Assembly (NCBI GenBank): GCA_900767465.1 | Contig: CAAGAW010000009.1 | Location: forward strand, 62,001 to 126,000 | Source: Clostridia bacterium | GTDB lineage: Bacteria > Bacillota > Clostridia > Christensenellales > Pumilibacteraceae | Reading direction: 5' to 3' | Length of the DNA stretch: 64,000 nucleotides | Shown: positions 27,778-36,882 of the stretch, piece after piece | How positions within the stretch are numbered: the first letter of the stretch is position 1 | Layout of the letters: every line of letters begins with the position of its first letter | Notes under the pieces: generated by a model | The model's database searches: none | The model's input: only the letters and a program-made list of their open reading frames with translations | Told to the model about the DNA's origin: nothing | Program-made: the position numbers and the translations under genes

Positions 27778-30700
27778 ATGACGACTACAGTTAAAAAAGA
27801 GAGGATCGTTATCCCCACTTACCCCGTCGGCGCACCCGAACCGTTGCCGATGTATTTTGAAAAACGTCCCTATCAGGGCGCAAGCGGCAAAGTTTATCCC
27901 ATTCCGTACACGTCCGCAATCGGAGACGAACGCGACGATAACCGCGAGTACGAGGCGATCGTTCTCGAAAACGACTGGGTGAGAGTGGAACTTCTCCCCG
28001 AAATCGGCGGCAAAGTTCACGGCGCGGTCGATAAAACCAACGGATACGAATACGTTTATACGAATAAAGTCATCAAACCCGCAATGGTAGGCTTAGCAGG
28101 ACCGTGGGTGTCGGGCGGAATCGAATTCAACTATCCCCAGCACCACCGTCCCACGACGTTCATGCCCGCCGAATGGGCAATCGTCGGCAGCGGCGACGAC
28201 AAACGCGCCGTCATGGGCGAAACCGATTATTTCTACGGTCTTAAAGGTATGACCGAGTTGTCGCTTATTCCCGGCACCAACTGCCTTCGCGCCCGCGTTA
28301 CCGTGTATAACGGCACGAGCGTCGAACGTCCCTTTATGTGGTGGGCGAACCTTGCCGTAGGGATCAACGACGATTACGACGTCGTATTCCCGCCGGACGT
28401 CGAATCGGTAAACGACCACGACCGCAGGACGATTCTCGAATGGCCGGTCGCGAGCGGCGTTTACAAAACCGCGCGCCCGTTCGATTACGGCAAAGGTACC
28501 GACATTCATCATCACAAAAACATAATGGTTCCGACCTCGATGATGATTTCGCGCGGTCAAAGCGACGAGGACTTCGTTTCCGGTTACGACAACGGCAAAA
28601 AAGCGGGTATCGTAACTATCGCGAATCATCACGTTTCCCCGGGTAAAAAACTCTGGACGTGGGGCAACTGCAATTTCGGCCGCAAATGGTGTGCCAACCT
28701 CACCGACGACGGCACGCGTTATATAGAACTTATGACGGGCGTGTATACCGACAATCAGCCCGACTTTACGTGGATCGCACCGCACGAAACCAAGATTTTC
28801 GATCAGTTCTGGTACCCCGTAAAAGAAATCGGCGAAGTAAAGCGCGCAACCGAAAAGGGAGCAATCAACCTCGAAAAGACGGATAACGGCGCGTTTATCG
28901 GATATTATTCCACGTCGAAAGGCAAGTTCATCGTAACGCTTACCGCCGGAGGCAAAACGATTTATACGGACAAAACCGAAATTTCGCCCGAAAAACCGTT
29001 TACCGCGACCGTGGATTTCGACGGCGACTTCAACGACCTTTGCGTTACCGTAAAACGCGGAAACGAAACGGTTATCGAGTATTCGCCCATCGTAAAACAA
29101 GGCAAAAAACCGATCGAACCCCGCAAACCCGCGCCCAAGCCGTCCGAGATTTCGTCCGCCGAAGAACTCTGGATTCACGGCACGCACCTTCGTCAGTACA
29201 AGCACTTCGCGTACCGTCCCGAGGATTATTTTCTCGAAGCGCTCCGCCGCGATAAAAACGATATTCGCTGCAATCAGGCGATGGGCGACCTTTGCTACGA
29301 CAGAGGAATGTTCGAAGAGGCAATCGCTTACTATACGACCGCGCTCGATCGTCAACGCCTTCGCAACGCAAACCCCGACGACACGTCCGCGTTCTACCGC
29401 CGCGCGCTTTGCAAATTCCGCCTCGGCGACGAAAAAGGCGCGTTCGACGACGCGTATTCGGCTGTTTGGAGTTACGCAAACCGCACCGCCGCATACTATC
29501 TTCTTGCGAAAATCGCGTCGAAACGCGGCGACAAATCGCAAGCGGTCGATTTCCTTCGTCTCGCGCTCGAAACCAACGTCCGCGACCTTCGCGCTCGTTA
29601 CGCGCTCGCGATCCTTACCGGCGACGACAAGGCGACAGAGGATATAAAAGCCTCCGATCCGCTGTTTATCCCGAATCCCCGCGATACGAGAAGAGCAATC
29701 GAGTTCGCCGTCGAACTATCCGATTTCGGGCTAACCGACCTTGCCGTAAAAACGCTCGAAGCGGCAGACGACGGCGCGGGCAAGTTCTATTACCTCGCGT
29801 ACCTCACCCGCGGCGCAAAACGCAAAGAGTACCTCAAAGCCGCCGATTCAAGTCCGTGGCAGTACGCTTTTCCGTCGCGCATCGAAAGTATCGCCGTGCT
29901 TAAAGCCGCCGGAACACCTATGGCTTCGTACTATCTCGGCTGCCTGCTGTACTCGTTCGAGAGTTACGCAGAAGCGGCAAAAGCGTGGGAAAAGACGGTT
30001 AAATCGCTCGATTTCGCGCCCGCGTACCGCAACCTTTCGCTCGCGTATTACGACCACCTCGACAAGCCCGTGCTTGCCCGCAAGAGCCTCGAAACCGCCC
30101 GTCGCCTTATGCCCGAAAGCGGTCGAATCTTTTTTGAACTTACCCAACTATATAAGAGTCTCGATCTCCCGCTCGACGAGCGTCTCGCGCTTTACGAATC
30201 TGATCCCGACCTCGTTGCAACGCGTGACGATTGTACCTTGCAATACTCGGTTCTTTTAACCGAAAAGGGCGAGTACGAAAAGGCGAAAGCGGTTCTCGAC
30301 GGACACCGTTTCCATACGTACGAGGGCGGCGAGGGCAACCTCACCCAGCACCACGCGTGGCTGTACCTTCTTCGCGGACTTGCCGAAAAAGACGCGAAAA
30401 AGCGTACGGAAATCCTCGAATCCGGTCTCGTATTCCCGCTTAACTACGGCGAAGAGAAGAACTACTTCGTCAACGACGCGCCTTTGTATTACGCGCTCGC
30501 AACCACCGACGGGGCGGATTCGGCGAAGTTCCTCGGCGAGGCGGTTTCCACCAAAGGCGCGCCCACGATCCACAGTTACTGGCAAACGCTCGCGTACCGC
30601 GCCCGCGGCGAAGAGAGCAGAGCGATCGGTCTTGCCAACGAGATGATCGCTATCGGCGAAAACAAAATCGAAAACGCCGACGTAAACGACTATTACGGAG

Positions 30701-30894
30701 TCGGCTCGCCCGCGTACCCGCCGTTCGGCTACGACATCGTCAAGGCTCACGTGCTTGCGGGAAGTATGATGTGCGCGTTCGGACACCTCGCCCGCGGCGA
30801 AAAAGAAAAGGCGATCGCTTACGCCTCCGCCGCCCGCAAAATCGACTCGGCAGACTTCAACCTCTACCTGTTCGATACCGTTCTTTGCGGCTGA
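27778..30894 (+). CDS. DUF5107 domain protein with tetratricopeptide repeats
   Basis: A 1038-residue soluble protein without signal peptide. Residues ~5-330 form the DUF5107 domain, recognised by the opening 'IPTYPVGAPEPLPMYFEKR' and by 'GPWVSGGIEFNYP', 'WWANLAVGIN' and 'HHISPGKKLWTWGN'-like motifs. The fold family is related to galactose-mutarotase-like sugar-binding sandwiches. Residues ~450-1030 hold TPR-like helical repeats ('AIAYYTTALDRQ', 'AAKAWEKTVKSLDFAPAYRNLSLAYY', 'KEKAIAYASAARKI'). Proteins of this class sit in carbohydrate-use loci, and function is unproven. ATG 27778 is preceded by AGAGAGG; the longer frame from 27721 starts inside the promoter. The previous gene encodes the sensor-HTH regulator. 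Confidence 0.85.
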   Translation: MTTTVKKERIVIPTYPVGAPEPLPMYFEKRPYQGASGKVYPIPYTSAIGDERDDNREYEAIVLENDWVRVELLPEIGGKVHGAVDKTNGYEYVYTNKVIKPAMVGLAGPWVSGGIEFNYPQHHRPTTFMPAEWAIVGSGDDKRAVMGETDYFYGLKGMTELSLIPGTNCLRARVTVYNGTSVERPFMWWANLAVGINDDYDVVFPPDVESVNDHDRRTILEWPVASGVYKTARPFDYGKGTDIHHHKNIMVPTSMMISRGQSDEDFVSGYDNGKKAGIVTIANHHVSPGKKLWTWGNCNFGRKWCANLTDDGTRYIELMTGVYTDNQPDFTWIAPHETKIFDQFWYPVKEIGEVKRATEKGAINLEKTDNGAFIGYYSTSKGKFIVTLTAGGKTIYTDKTEISPEKPFTATVDFDGDFNDLCVTVKRGNETVIEYSPIVKQGKKPIEPRKPAPKPSEISSAEELWIHGTHLRQYKHFAYRPEDYFLEALRRDKNDIRCNQAMGDLCYDRGMFEEAIAYYTTALDRQRLRNANPDDTSAFYRRALCKFRLGDEKGAFDDAYSAVWSYANRTAAYYLLAKIASKRGDKSQAVDFLRLALETNVRDLRARYALAILTGDDKATEDIKASDPLFIPNPRDTRRAIEFAVELSDFGLTDLAVKTLEAADDGAGKFYYLAYLTRGAKRKEYLKAADSSPWQYAFPSRIESIAVLKAAGTPMASYYLGCLLYSFESYAEAAKAWEKTVKSLDFAPAYRNLSLAYYDHLDKPVLARKSLETARRLMPESGRIFFELTQLYKSLDLPLDERLALYESDPDLVATRDDCTLQYSVLLTEKGEYEKAKAVLDGHRFHTYEGGEGNLTQHHAWLYLLRGLAEKDAKKRTEILESGLVFPLNYGEEKNYFVNDAPLYYALATTDGADSAKFLGEAVSTKGAPTIHSYWQTLAYRARGEESRAIGLANEMIAIGENKIENADVNDYYGVGSPAYPPFGYDIVKAHVLAGSMMCAFGHLARGEKEKAIAYASAARKIDSADFNLYLFDTVLCG

Positions 30895-30923
30895 TCGTCG
30901 CAAAAACGTTAATACGTATATAC

Positions 30924-30960
30924 AAAACCTCGACGTTTCGTAAGATCCGCCGAGGTTTTC
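30924..30960 (+). terminator. Terminator after the DUF5107 gene
   Basis: AAAACCTCG and CGAGGTTTT form a perfect 9-bp stem around an 18-base loop; T-rich on the 3' side and A-rich on the 5' side. Confidence 0.75.
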
Positions 30961-31051
30961 CGTTGCGATATTTCCGATCGTCGAAATTTAACTTACCTGA
31001 AAGTCATACGAAAAATAAAATAAATTTCGGCGTCGGCGGCGGCTCAAACGA

Positions 31052-31080
31052 TTGTCTTTTTTTTTGCGGCGTGGTATAAT
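31052..31080 (+). promoter_or_regulatory. Promoter of the DUF1846 gene
   Basis: TTGTCT (31052-31057), a 17-bp T-rich spacer and TATAAT (31075-31080). The leader is ~23 nt with TGAGG before ATG 31110. Confidence 0.75.
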
Positions 31081-31109
31081 GAAAAAGACGTTATTTTTGA
31101 GGTGCACAC

Positions 31110-32597
31110 ATGACGAAGATAGGATTTGATAACGACAAGTACGTAAAAACGCAGTCCGAACATATCCGCGAGCGTATCGCGAAGTTCGGCGGCAAACTTT
31201 ATCTCGAATTCGGCGGCAAACTGTTCGACGATTACCATGCGTCGCGCGTTCTGCCGGGATTTCAGCCGGACAGCAAACTCAAAATGCTGCTCAAACTCAA
31301 AGACCACGCCGAAATCGTTATCGTCGTCAGTTCGCAAGCCCTCGAAAAGAACAAGATTCGCGGCGACTTCGGCATAACTTACGATCTTGACGTTCTTCGG
31401 CTTATCGACGCGTTCCGATCCGTCGATCTTTTCGTCGGCAGCGTCGTTCTCACGCAGTTCTGCGGGCAGGCGAGAGCGGTTCAGTTCGAGCATAAACTCA
31501 AAACCTTGGGCGTAAAGACATACCGTCATTACCCGATCGAAGGATACCCCTACGACGTGGCGCATATCGTCAGCGACGAGGGATACGGCAAAAACGACTA
31601 TATAGAAACCGAGCGCGAACTTATCGTCGTAACCGCACCGGGACCGGGGAGCGGCAAAATGGCAACGTGTCTCAGCCAACTCTACCACGACCACAAGCGA
31701 GGAATCAAAGCGGGCTACGCGAAATTCGAGACGTTCCCGATCTGGAATCTTCCGCTTAAACACCCCGTAAATATCGCGTACGAGGCGGCGACGGCGGATC
31801 TTAACGACGTAAATATGATCGACCCGTTCCACCTCGAAGCGTACGGCGTCACTACCGTAAATTACAATCGCGACGTGGAAATTTTCCCCGTTCTCAATAA
31901 TATTTTCGAGCGGATTTACGGCGAGAGTCCGTACAAGTCGCCGACCGATATGGGCGTGAACATGGCGGGTAACTGTATTTTCGACGACGAGGCGGTTTGT
32001 AAAGCCGCCAACGACGAAATTATCCGTCGCTATCTCCAGACCCTTTGCGACAACTTGCAGGACAAAGTGGGTGAGGAGGCGGTATTCAAAACCAAACTTC
32101 TGATGAAGCAGTCGGGTCTCGATCTTACGTTCCGTCCGGTAGTCGGAGCGGCGCAGAAGAAAGAGGAAGAAACGGGCGCGCCGGCAGCCGCGCTTCAACT
32201 CGAAGACGGCACGTTGATTACCGGCAAAACCTCGTCGCTTCTCGGCGCAAGTTCCGCGCTTTTACTTAACGTTCTCAAAGCACTTGCGGGGATTCGCGAC
32301 GACGTGCTTTTGCTTTCGCCGGCGGTTATCGAACCCATTCAGGTTCTTAAAACCAAGCATCTCGGCAACGGCAATCCGCGACTTCACACCGACGAAATTC
32401 TTATCGCGCTTTCGATATGCGCCGTAACGAGTCCCACGGCGATGCTTGCGATGCAGCAGCTTCCCAAACTCCGCGGGCTCGAAATGCACTCGACCGTAAT
32501 CCTTTCGCAGGTGGACGTCAACGTGCTTAAAAAACTCGGCGTTCATCTTACCACCGACGCGCGTTACCAGAGCAAAAAACTTTATCACCGCGGCTGA
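31110..32597 (+). CDS. DUF1846 domain-containing protein
   Basis: A 495-residue soluble protein matching the DUF1846 family along its whole length. It starts with 'IGFDNDKYVKTQSEHIRERI' and continues with 'FGGKLYLEFGGKLFDDYHASRVLPGF'. A P-loop-like 'TAPGPGSGKMATCL' (about residues 176-189) suggests nucleotide binding. The family is common in Clostridia and lactic acid bacteria and has no agreed function. It has its own promoter and terminator, so it is a single-gene unit. The C-terminal third contains 'SSALLLNVLKALAGI' and 'LRGLEMHSTVIL'. Confidence 0.9.
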   Translation: MTKIGFDNDKYVKTQSEHIRERIAKFGGKLYLEFGGKLFDDYHASRVLPGFQPDSKLKMLLKLKDHAEIVIVVSSQALEKNKIRGDFGITYDLDVLRLIDAFRSVDLFVGSVVLTQFCGQARAVQFEHKLKTLGVKTYRHYPIEGYPYDVAHIVSDEGYGKNDYIETERELIVVTAPGPGSGKMATCLSQLYHDHKRGIKAGYAKFETFPIWNLPLKHPVNIAYEAATADLNDVNMIDPFHLEAYGVTTVNYNRDVEIFPVLNNIFERIYGESPYKSPTDMGVNMAGNCIFDDEAVCKAANDEIIRRYLQTLCDNLQDKVGEEAVFKTKLLMKQSGLDLTFRPVVGAAQKKEEETGAPAAALQLEDGTLITGKTSSLLGASSALLLNVLKALAGIRDDVLLLSPAVIEPIQVLKTKHLGNGNPRLHTDEILIALSICAVTSPTAMLAMQQLPKLRGLEMHSTVILSQVDVNVLKKLGVHLTTDARYQSKKLYHRG

Positions 32598-32614
32598 ACA
32601 ATCGCTACGAAACG

Positions 32615-32644
32615 CCGACCTTCCTTTGCGAGGGTCGGTTTTTT
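32615..32644 (+). terminator. Terminator after the DUF1846 gene
   Basis: CCGACC / GGTCGG stem (12-base loop) followed by six T. Confidence 0.8.
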
Positions 32645-32650
32645 CATGCA

Positions 32651-32683
32651 AAAAAAACGCTCCGCTTGTGTGTAAACGGAGCG
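32651..32683 (-). terminator. Terminator of the GDPD gene
   Basis: Read on the minus strand, CGCTCCG and CGGAGCG arms are followed by a run of T (plus-strand A7 at 32651-32657). Confidence 0.75.
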
Positions 32684-32705
32684 CAATCTGCAAAAGTCGA
32701 TTAAC

Positions 32706-33437
32706 TTATTCTATTACGGGGATAAAATTCTCGAAAATGAAGTTGTCGCAATGCGGCAAAACCTTCTCCATGTCCGTATTGCTGCGAATCGTCCACGCAA
32801 GCACGGGAAGTCCGGTTCTCGTTACGTATTTATTCGGCAAATCCTTGCCCGCGTACGAAATAAAGTCGGGAGAGGAAATTTTAGTGACTTTGAGACGGTT
32901 AAAAACAAAGCGTTTGTACCAGGTAAAGTCCTTTTTCCCGAACACGCACGAAAGTTGTCCGCGCGGAATCTGCGGCGCGTTCTTTTTAAAGAATTCCATA
33001 GAGTATGGGTTAAACGACTGAACCGCGTATTCGCCGCCGTATGGGCGCAACAAATCGAGAACGGCTTGTTCGAGTTCGCCGCTCTTGTTCGAGTTGGAAT
33101 TTTTGATTTCGATAAGAAGAGGAACGCGACCGTCCACGAGTTCGAGGACTTCGGCAAAATAGGGTATACGTTCGTCCGAGCCGGCAAGACGAATTTCGTC
33201 GAGGTCGGCTTTGGAGAGTTTACAAACGTAACCGTCGCGGTTAGTCATTCTTTTTATGCTGTCGTCGTGGAAAACGACCACCGATCCGTCATCAATCGGA
33301 CGGACGTCAAGTTCTATCGGAAAGCCCGCCTTAACGGCGCGCGAAAAAGCAGATAAAGAATTTTCAGGCGTAAGTTCGTCGTGCAGCCCCCTATGCGCGA
33401 TCGGTCGCGTGAAAAGTCCGGATTTTTTTATATCCAT
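32706..33437 (-). CDS. Glycerophosphodiester phosphodiesterase
   Basis: A 243-residue cytoplasmic GDPD-family TIM barrel. It hydrolyses glycerophosphodiesters (deacylated phospholipids) to glycerol 3-phosphate and an alcohol. The catalytic pattern is complete: His15-Arg16 in 'AHRGLHDELTPENS', Glu42 and Asp44 in 'IELDVR' and His57 in 'VVFHDDS'. 'LLIEIKN' adds the later Glu and Lys. It is a single-gene unit with its own promoter and terminator, convergent with the DUF1846 gene. GAGGT precedes the ATG. Confidence 0.92.
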   Translation of the reverse strand: MDIKKSGLFTRPIAHRGLHDELTPENSLSAFSRAVKAGFPIELDVRPIDDGSVVVFHDDSIKRMTNRDGYVCKLSKADLDEIRLAGSDERIPYFAEVLELVDGRVPLLIEIKNSNSNKSGELEQAVLDLLRPYGGEYAVQSFNPYSMEFFKKNAPQIPRGQLSCVFGKKDFTWYKRFVFNRLKVTKISSPDFISYAGKDLPNKYVTRTGLPVLAWTIRSNTDMEKVLPHCDNFIFENFIPVIE

Positions 33438-33472
33438 ATTTACCTCACGGCAAAGAATCGTTCTACTTCACA

Positions 33473-33501
33473 ATTATAACACAAAAAGTCGATACGTGCA
33501 A
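33473..33501 (-). promoter_or_regulatory. Promoter of the GDPD gene
   Basis: Minus strand: TTGCAC (33496-33501), a 17-bp spacer and TATAAT (33473-33478). Confidence 0.65.
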
Positions 33502-33626
33502 GAGTTTTTTACTGATTTTTCTCCGTTTCGACAAAATTTTTGGACGAAAAGCGCGCAAGTGACGACGAAACCGCGGGATAAGCGTGTGCGCTCGTTATTT
33601 TTTGAAAGAAACAAACCTCAAATAAG

Positions 33627-33655
33627 TTGCGTTTTTCCGGACAAAAAGATATAAT
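33627..33655 (+). promoter_or_regulatory. Promoter of lepA, immediately before the start codon
   Basis: TTGCGT (33627-33632), a 17-bp spacer and TATAAT (33650-33655). ATG 33662 is 6 nt downstream, so transcript and reading frame should start together. Confidence 0.75.
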
Positions 33656-33661
33656 ATAACC

Positions 33662-35461
33662 ATGAGTAAACAAACGCATATAAGAAATTTTTGTATCATT
33701 GCGCATATCGACCACGGCAAAAGCACGCTTGCCGACCGGCTTATCGAGGAAACGGGTACGGTAGCCAAACGCGATCTGAGCGATCAGCTTCTCGACAGTA
33801 TGGATATCGAGCGCGAGCGCGGCATAACAATAAAACTCACCCCAGTAAGAATGAAATACACGTACGAGGGCGAGGAGTATATACTTAACCTTATCGACAC
33901 CCCGGGACACGTGGACTTTACCAACGAAGTGTCTCGTTCGCTCGCGGCTTGCGAAGGCGCGATACTCGTTGTCGACGCGTCGCAGGGCGTAGAGGCGCAA
34001 ACGCTTGCAAACGTGTACCTTGCGGTGGATAACGATCTCGAAATCCTGCCCGTAATAAATAAAATCGACCTTCCTTCCGCCCGCCCCGAAGAGGTGAAAG
34101 CGGAAATCGAAGACGTTATCGGAATCCCCGCCGACGTCGCGCCGCTTGTTTCGGCTAAGGAAGGGATCGGTATAACCGAAGTCCTCGAAAAAGTAATCGA
34201 ACTGTTCCCGTCCCCGAAAGGCGACGAGGAAAAACCGCTTAAAGCGCTCATTTTCGATTCGTTCTACGACAATTACAAGGGAGCGGTGTGCCTTGTCCGC
34301 ATCTTCGACGGCGAAATCAAAGCGGGCGACCGTATCCGACTTATGAACACGGGCAAAGAGTTCGATACGGTGGAAGTGGGGTATTTTGACCCGAAAATGC
34401 ACCCCGCGGACTCCCTTTCGGCGGGCGAAGTCGGTTACGTTTGCGCTTCCATAAAAAACGTGGAAGACACCGCGCCGGGCGATACCATAACGCTTTGCGA
34501 GCGACCGGCGGCAGAGCCGTGCGCCGGATATAAGCCCGTTCAGCCGGTGGTTTATTGCGGAATTTATCCCGTGGACGGCAGCAAGTACAACGATCTTAAA
34601 GACGCGCTCGAACGGCTTAAACTCAACGACGCCGCGCTCTTTTTCGAGCCGGAAGTGTCGGTTGCGCTCGGGTTCGGTTTCCGCTGCGGATTCCTCGGAC
34701 TTCTGCACATGGAAATCATCGAAGAACGGCTCGAGCGCGAGTTTAATCTCGACCTTATCACAACCGCGCCGGGCGTTAATTACCGCGTCGTAAAAACGAA
34801 CGGCGAAGTGGTTACCGTCACCAATCCCGCCAACCTTCCCAACCTCTCCGAAGTCGAGCATATCGAAGAGCCTATCGTAACGGCGTACGTTTACACGCCG
34901 CCCGAATATATCGGGCCGATCATGGAACTGTGTCAGGAAAAACGCGGCGAGTATCTCGATATGGTATACCTCGACAAAACGCGCGTAAAACTTCATTACG
35001 AAATTCCGCTCAACGAAATCGTTTACGACTTTTTCGACGGCTTGAAATCCCGCACGCGCGGCTACGCGAGCCTCGACTACGAAATCAAGGGTTATAAACC
35101 GAGCGACCTCGTAAAACTCGATATTATGCTCAACAACGAGATCTGCGACGCGCTAAGTATAATCGTTCATCGCGACAAAGCGTACGCCCGCGGCAGATCT
35201 ATCGCCGAAAAACTCAAAGAGGTTATACCGCGCCAAATGTTCGAGATCCCCATTCAAGCGGCTATCGGCTCCAAAATCATCGCGCGCGAAACCGTAAAAG
35301 CGCTTCGTAAAGACGTTCTCGCCAAGTGTTACGGCGGCGACATCACGCGTAAGAAAAAACTTCTCGAAAAACAGAAAGAGGGAAAAAAACGTATGCGTCA
35401 GGTCGGCTCTGTCGAGGTCCCGTCCGAAGCGTTTATGTCGGTGCTTAAACTTGATAAATAA
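33662..35461 (+). CDS. lepA: Elongation factor 4 (LepA)
   Basis: A 599-residue ribosome-associated GTPase that back-translocates or remodels stalled ribosomes. It has G1 'AHIDHGKST' (residues ~14-22), G3 'DTPGHVDF', G4 'NKID' and the LepA-specific C-terminal domain ('YGGDITRKKKLLEKQKEGKKRM'). The length is the usual ~600. No ribosome binding site precedes ATG 33662, and the -10 box ends 6 nt before it, suggesting a leaderless message. It overlaps the next gene, hemW, by 11 bases, the common lepA-hemW arrangement of Bacillota. Confidence 0.97.
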   Translation: MSKQTHIRNFCIIAHIDHGKSTLADRLIEETGTVAKRDLSDQLLDSMDIERERGITIKLTPVRMKYTYEGEEYILNLIDTPGHVDFTNEVSRSLAACEGAILVVDASQGVEAQTLANVYLAVDNDLEILPVINKIDLPSARPEEVKAEIEDVIGIPADVAPLVSAKEGIGITEVLEKVIELFPSPKGDEEKPLKALIFDSFYDNYKGAVCLVRIFDGEIKAGDRIRLMNTGKEFDTVEVGYFDPKMHPADSLSAGEVGYVCASIKNVEDTAPGDTITLCERPAAEPCAGYKPVQPVVYCGIYPVDGSKYNDLKDALERLKLNDAALFFEPEVSVALGFGFRCGFLGLLHMEIIEERLEREFNLDLITTAPGVNYRVVKTNGEVVTVTNPANLPNLSEVEHIEEPIVTAYVYTPPEYIGPIMELCQEKRGEYLDMVYLDKTRVKLHYEIPLNEIVYDFFDGLKSRTRGYASLDYEIKGYKPSDLVKLDIMLNNEICDALSIIVHRDKAYARGRSIAEKLKEVIPRQMFEIPIQAAIGSKIIARETVKALRKDVLAKCYGGDITRKKKLLEKQKEGKKRMRQVGSVEVPSEAFMSVLKLDK

Positions 35462-36560
35462 CGACGAAAAACTACTAAAAACGGGTGTTTACGTGCATTT
35501 TCCGTACTGTAAGTCGAAGTGCGCGTATTGCTCGTTTTGTTCTTCCGCGGATAAAAGCACGGCGGAAGATTACGTAAAATCGCTTTGTCGCGAGATAAAC
35601 GACCGCGGCAACGGAGCAAGCGTAAATACCGTTTATTTCGGCGGCGGAACGCCGTCGGTTATGCCTTTCGGCTCGCTTACTTCGGCGTTCGGAGCGATCG
35701 CGAAACGCTTTGACCTGTCGGAACTTGACGAGTTCACCGTCGAGGCGAATCCCGATTCGGTTACGCACGACTTTATCCGCGAGATAAAAAGCGTCGGCGT
35801 AAACCGCGTGAGTATGGGACTTCAGTCCGCGTCCGACGAGATTCTCGAAAAGATCGGCAGGGTACATACGGTCGGGCGGTTTCGTCGGGCTGTCGAGGCT
35901 TTACGCGACGCAGGAATAGACAATATTTCGTCCGACCTTATTATCGGGTTGGACGGGCAGGACGAGCGCGACGTGGAAAACGCCGTAAAACTCTGGCAAG
36001 ACCTCGGTATAACGCACGCGTCCGTGTACTCGTTGTCGGTGGAGGAAGGAACGCCGATGTATCGCTCGGGGTATCGTCCCGATCCCGATCGTCAGGCGGA
36101 TATGTACGAATTTGCCGTAAAGATGTTAAAGGGTGCGGGATTCGACCGCTACGAAGTGAGCAACTTTGCCCGCAACGGCAAGATTTCGCTGCATAACTAC
36201 AAGTATTGGACGGGCGCGGATTATTACGGGTTCGGCGCGGCGGCACATTCTAAAATCGGCAAAACTCGTCGCGAAAACCCCTCGGACGCGCTTGCGTATA
36301 TAAACGGAGCGGGCATAAAAGAGTACGGTTTATCGCCGTCCGACGAGCGCACCGAATATATAATGTTGTCGCTTCGCACCGCAAACGGGCTTAATTACGA
36401 ACGGTATCTTGCCGTGACGGGTAACGATATTCGCCGCGAGAGGGCGAAAGAGATCGCAGAACTTATAAAACTCGGAGTTGCGGCGGACGACGGCGAGAAT
36501 CTGCGCGCGACCGACAAGGGTTTTTATCTTCTCGATTCGATAATAACGGAGCTTATGTAA
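35451..36560 (+). CDS. hemW: Radical SAM heme chaperone HemW
   Basis: A 369-residue radical SAM protein that binds heme and delivers it to partner proteins. The 4Fe-4S ligands are Cys20, Cys24 and Cys27 in 'HFPYCKSKCAYCSF'. The fourth Cys position typical of HemN is Phe29, so this is HemW rather than coproporphyrinogen dehydrogenase. 'YFGGGTPSVM' and 'VNRVSMGLQSASDEIL' are family signatures. The likely start is TTG 35451 inside the lepA end, because no ATG or GTG lies before the conserved 'GVYVHFPYC'. It is followed without gap by a 59-residue ORF. Confidence 0.92.
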   Translation: MINNDEKLLKTGVYVHFPYCKSKCAYCSFCSSADKSTAEDYVKSLCREINDRGNGASVNTVYFGGGTPSVMPFGSLTSAFGAIAKRFDLSELDEFTVEANPDSVTHDFIREIKSVGVNRVSMGLQSASDEILEKIGRVHTVGRFRRAVEALRDAGIDNISSDLIIGLDGQDERDVENAVKLWQDLGITHASVYSLSVEEGTPMYRSGYRPDPDRQADMYEFAVKMLKGAGFDRYEVSNFARNGKISLHNYKYWTGADYYGFGAAAHSKIGKTRRENPSDALAYINGAGIKEYGLSPSDERTEYIMLSLRTANGLNYERYLAVTGNDIRRERAKEIAELIKLGVAADDGENLRATDKGFYLLDSIITELM

Positions 36561-36740
36561 ATGGAAAACGAAAACAAAACGGTCGGGTCGGAAAAACGTA
36601 AAACCGCCGACGAAATCATTCGCGAAAAAGAACGCGAAAAGCAGCTTAAAAATAAATCCGCCCGCGAAATCGCCGAGTTCAAAAAACGCTATTTTGCTTA
36701 TTACGACGATATAAAAATATCCCACCGCGAAGACTGGTAA
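36561..36740 (+). CDS. Small charged protein, 59 residues
   Basis: An ATG directly follows the hemW TAA (TAAATG), and the frame runs 59 codons to TAA 36740. The product is highly charged and helical (many Lys, Glu and Arg; 'REKEREKQLKNKSAREIAEF' in the middle), ending in 'YYDDIKISHREDW'. No ribosome site of its own is seen, so it would depend on coupling to hemW. I do not recognise it. Its position before a terminator and its coding-like third bases support a real gene. Confidence 0.55.
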   Translation: MENENKTVGSEKRKTADEIIREKEREKQLKNKSAREIAEFKKRYFAYYDDIKISHREDW

Positions 36741-36800
36741 GCGGGTTCGGTCGCCGGTTGCGCGGCGCGCGTCCGTCGTAACGGCAAAAACGTAAAATCG

Positions 36801-36828
36801 AAACGCCCCGAATAATCGGAGCGTTTTT
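36801..36828. terminator. Terminator of the lepA-hemW operon
   Basis: AAACGCCCCG and CGGAGCGTTT arms (one mismatch) around AATAAT with a T-run. It may also serve the minus-strand operon ending at 36883. Confidence 0.7.
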
Positions 36829-36882
36829 GTTTATTGTTAACTTTTGCGTATTTGACCGTTTTACTGTTAAAATCGGACAAAA

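Noticed and set aside
35451..36560. HemN (oxygen-independent coproporphyrinogen dehydrogenase) for the radical SAM gene
   Set aside because: The fourth cysteine position of HemN is Phe, and the gene is adjacent to lepA, both pointing to HemW.
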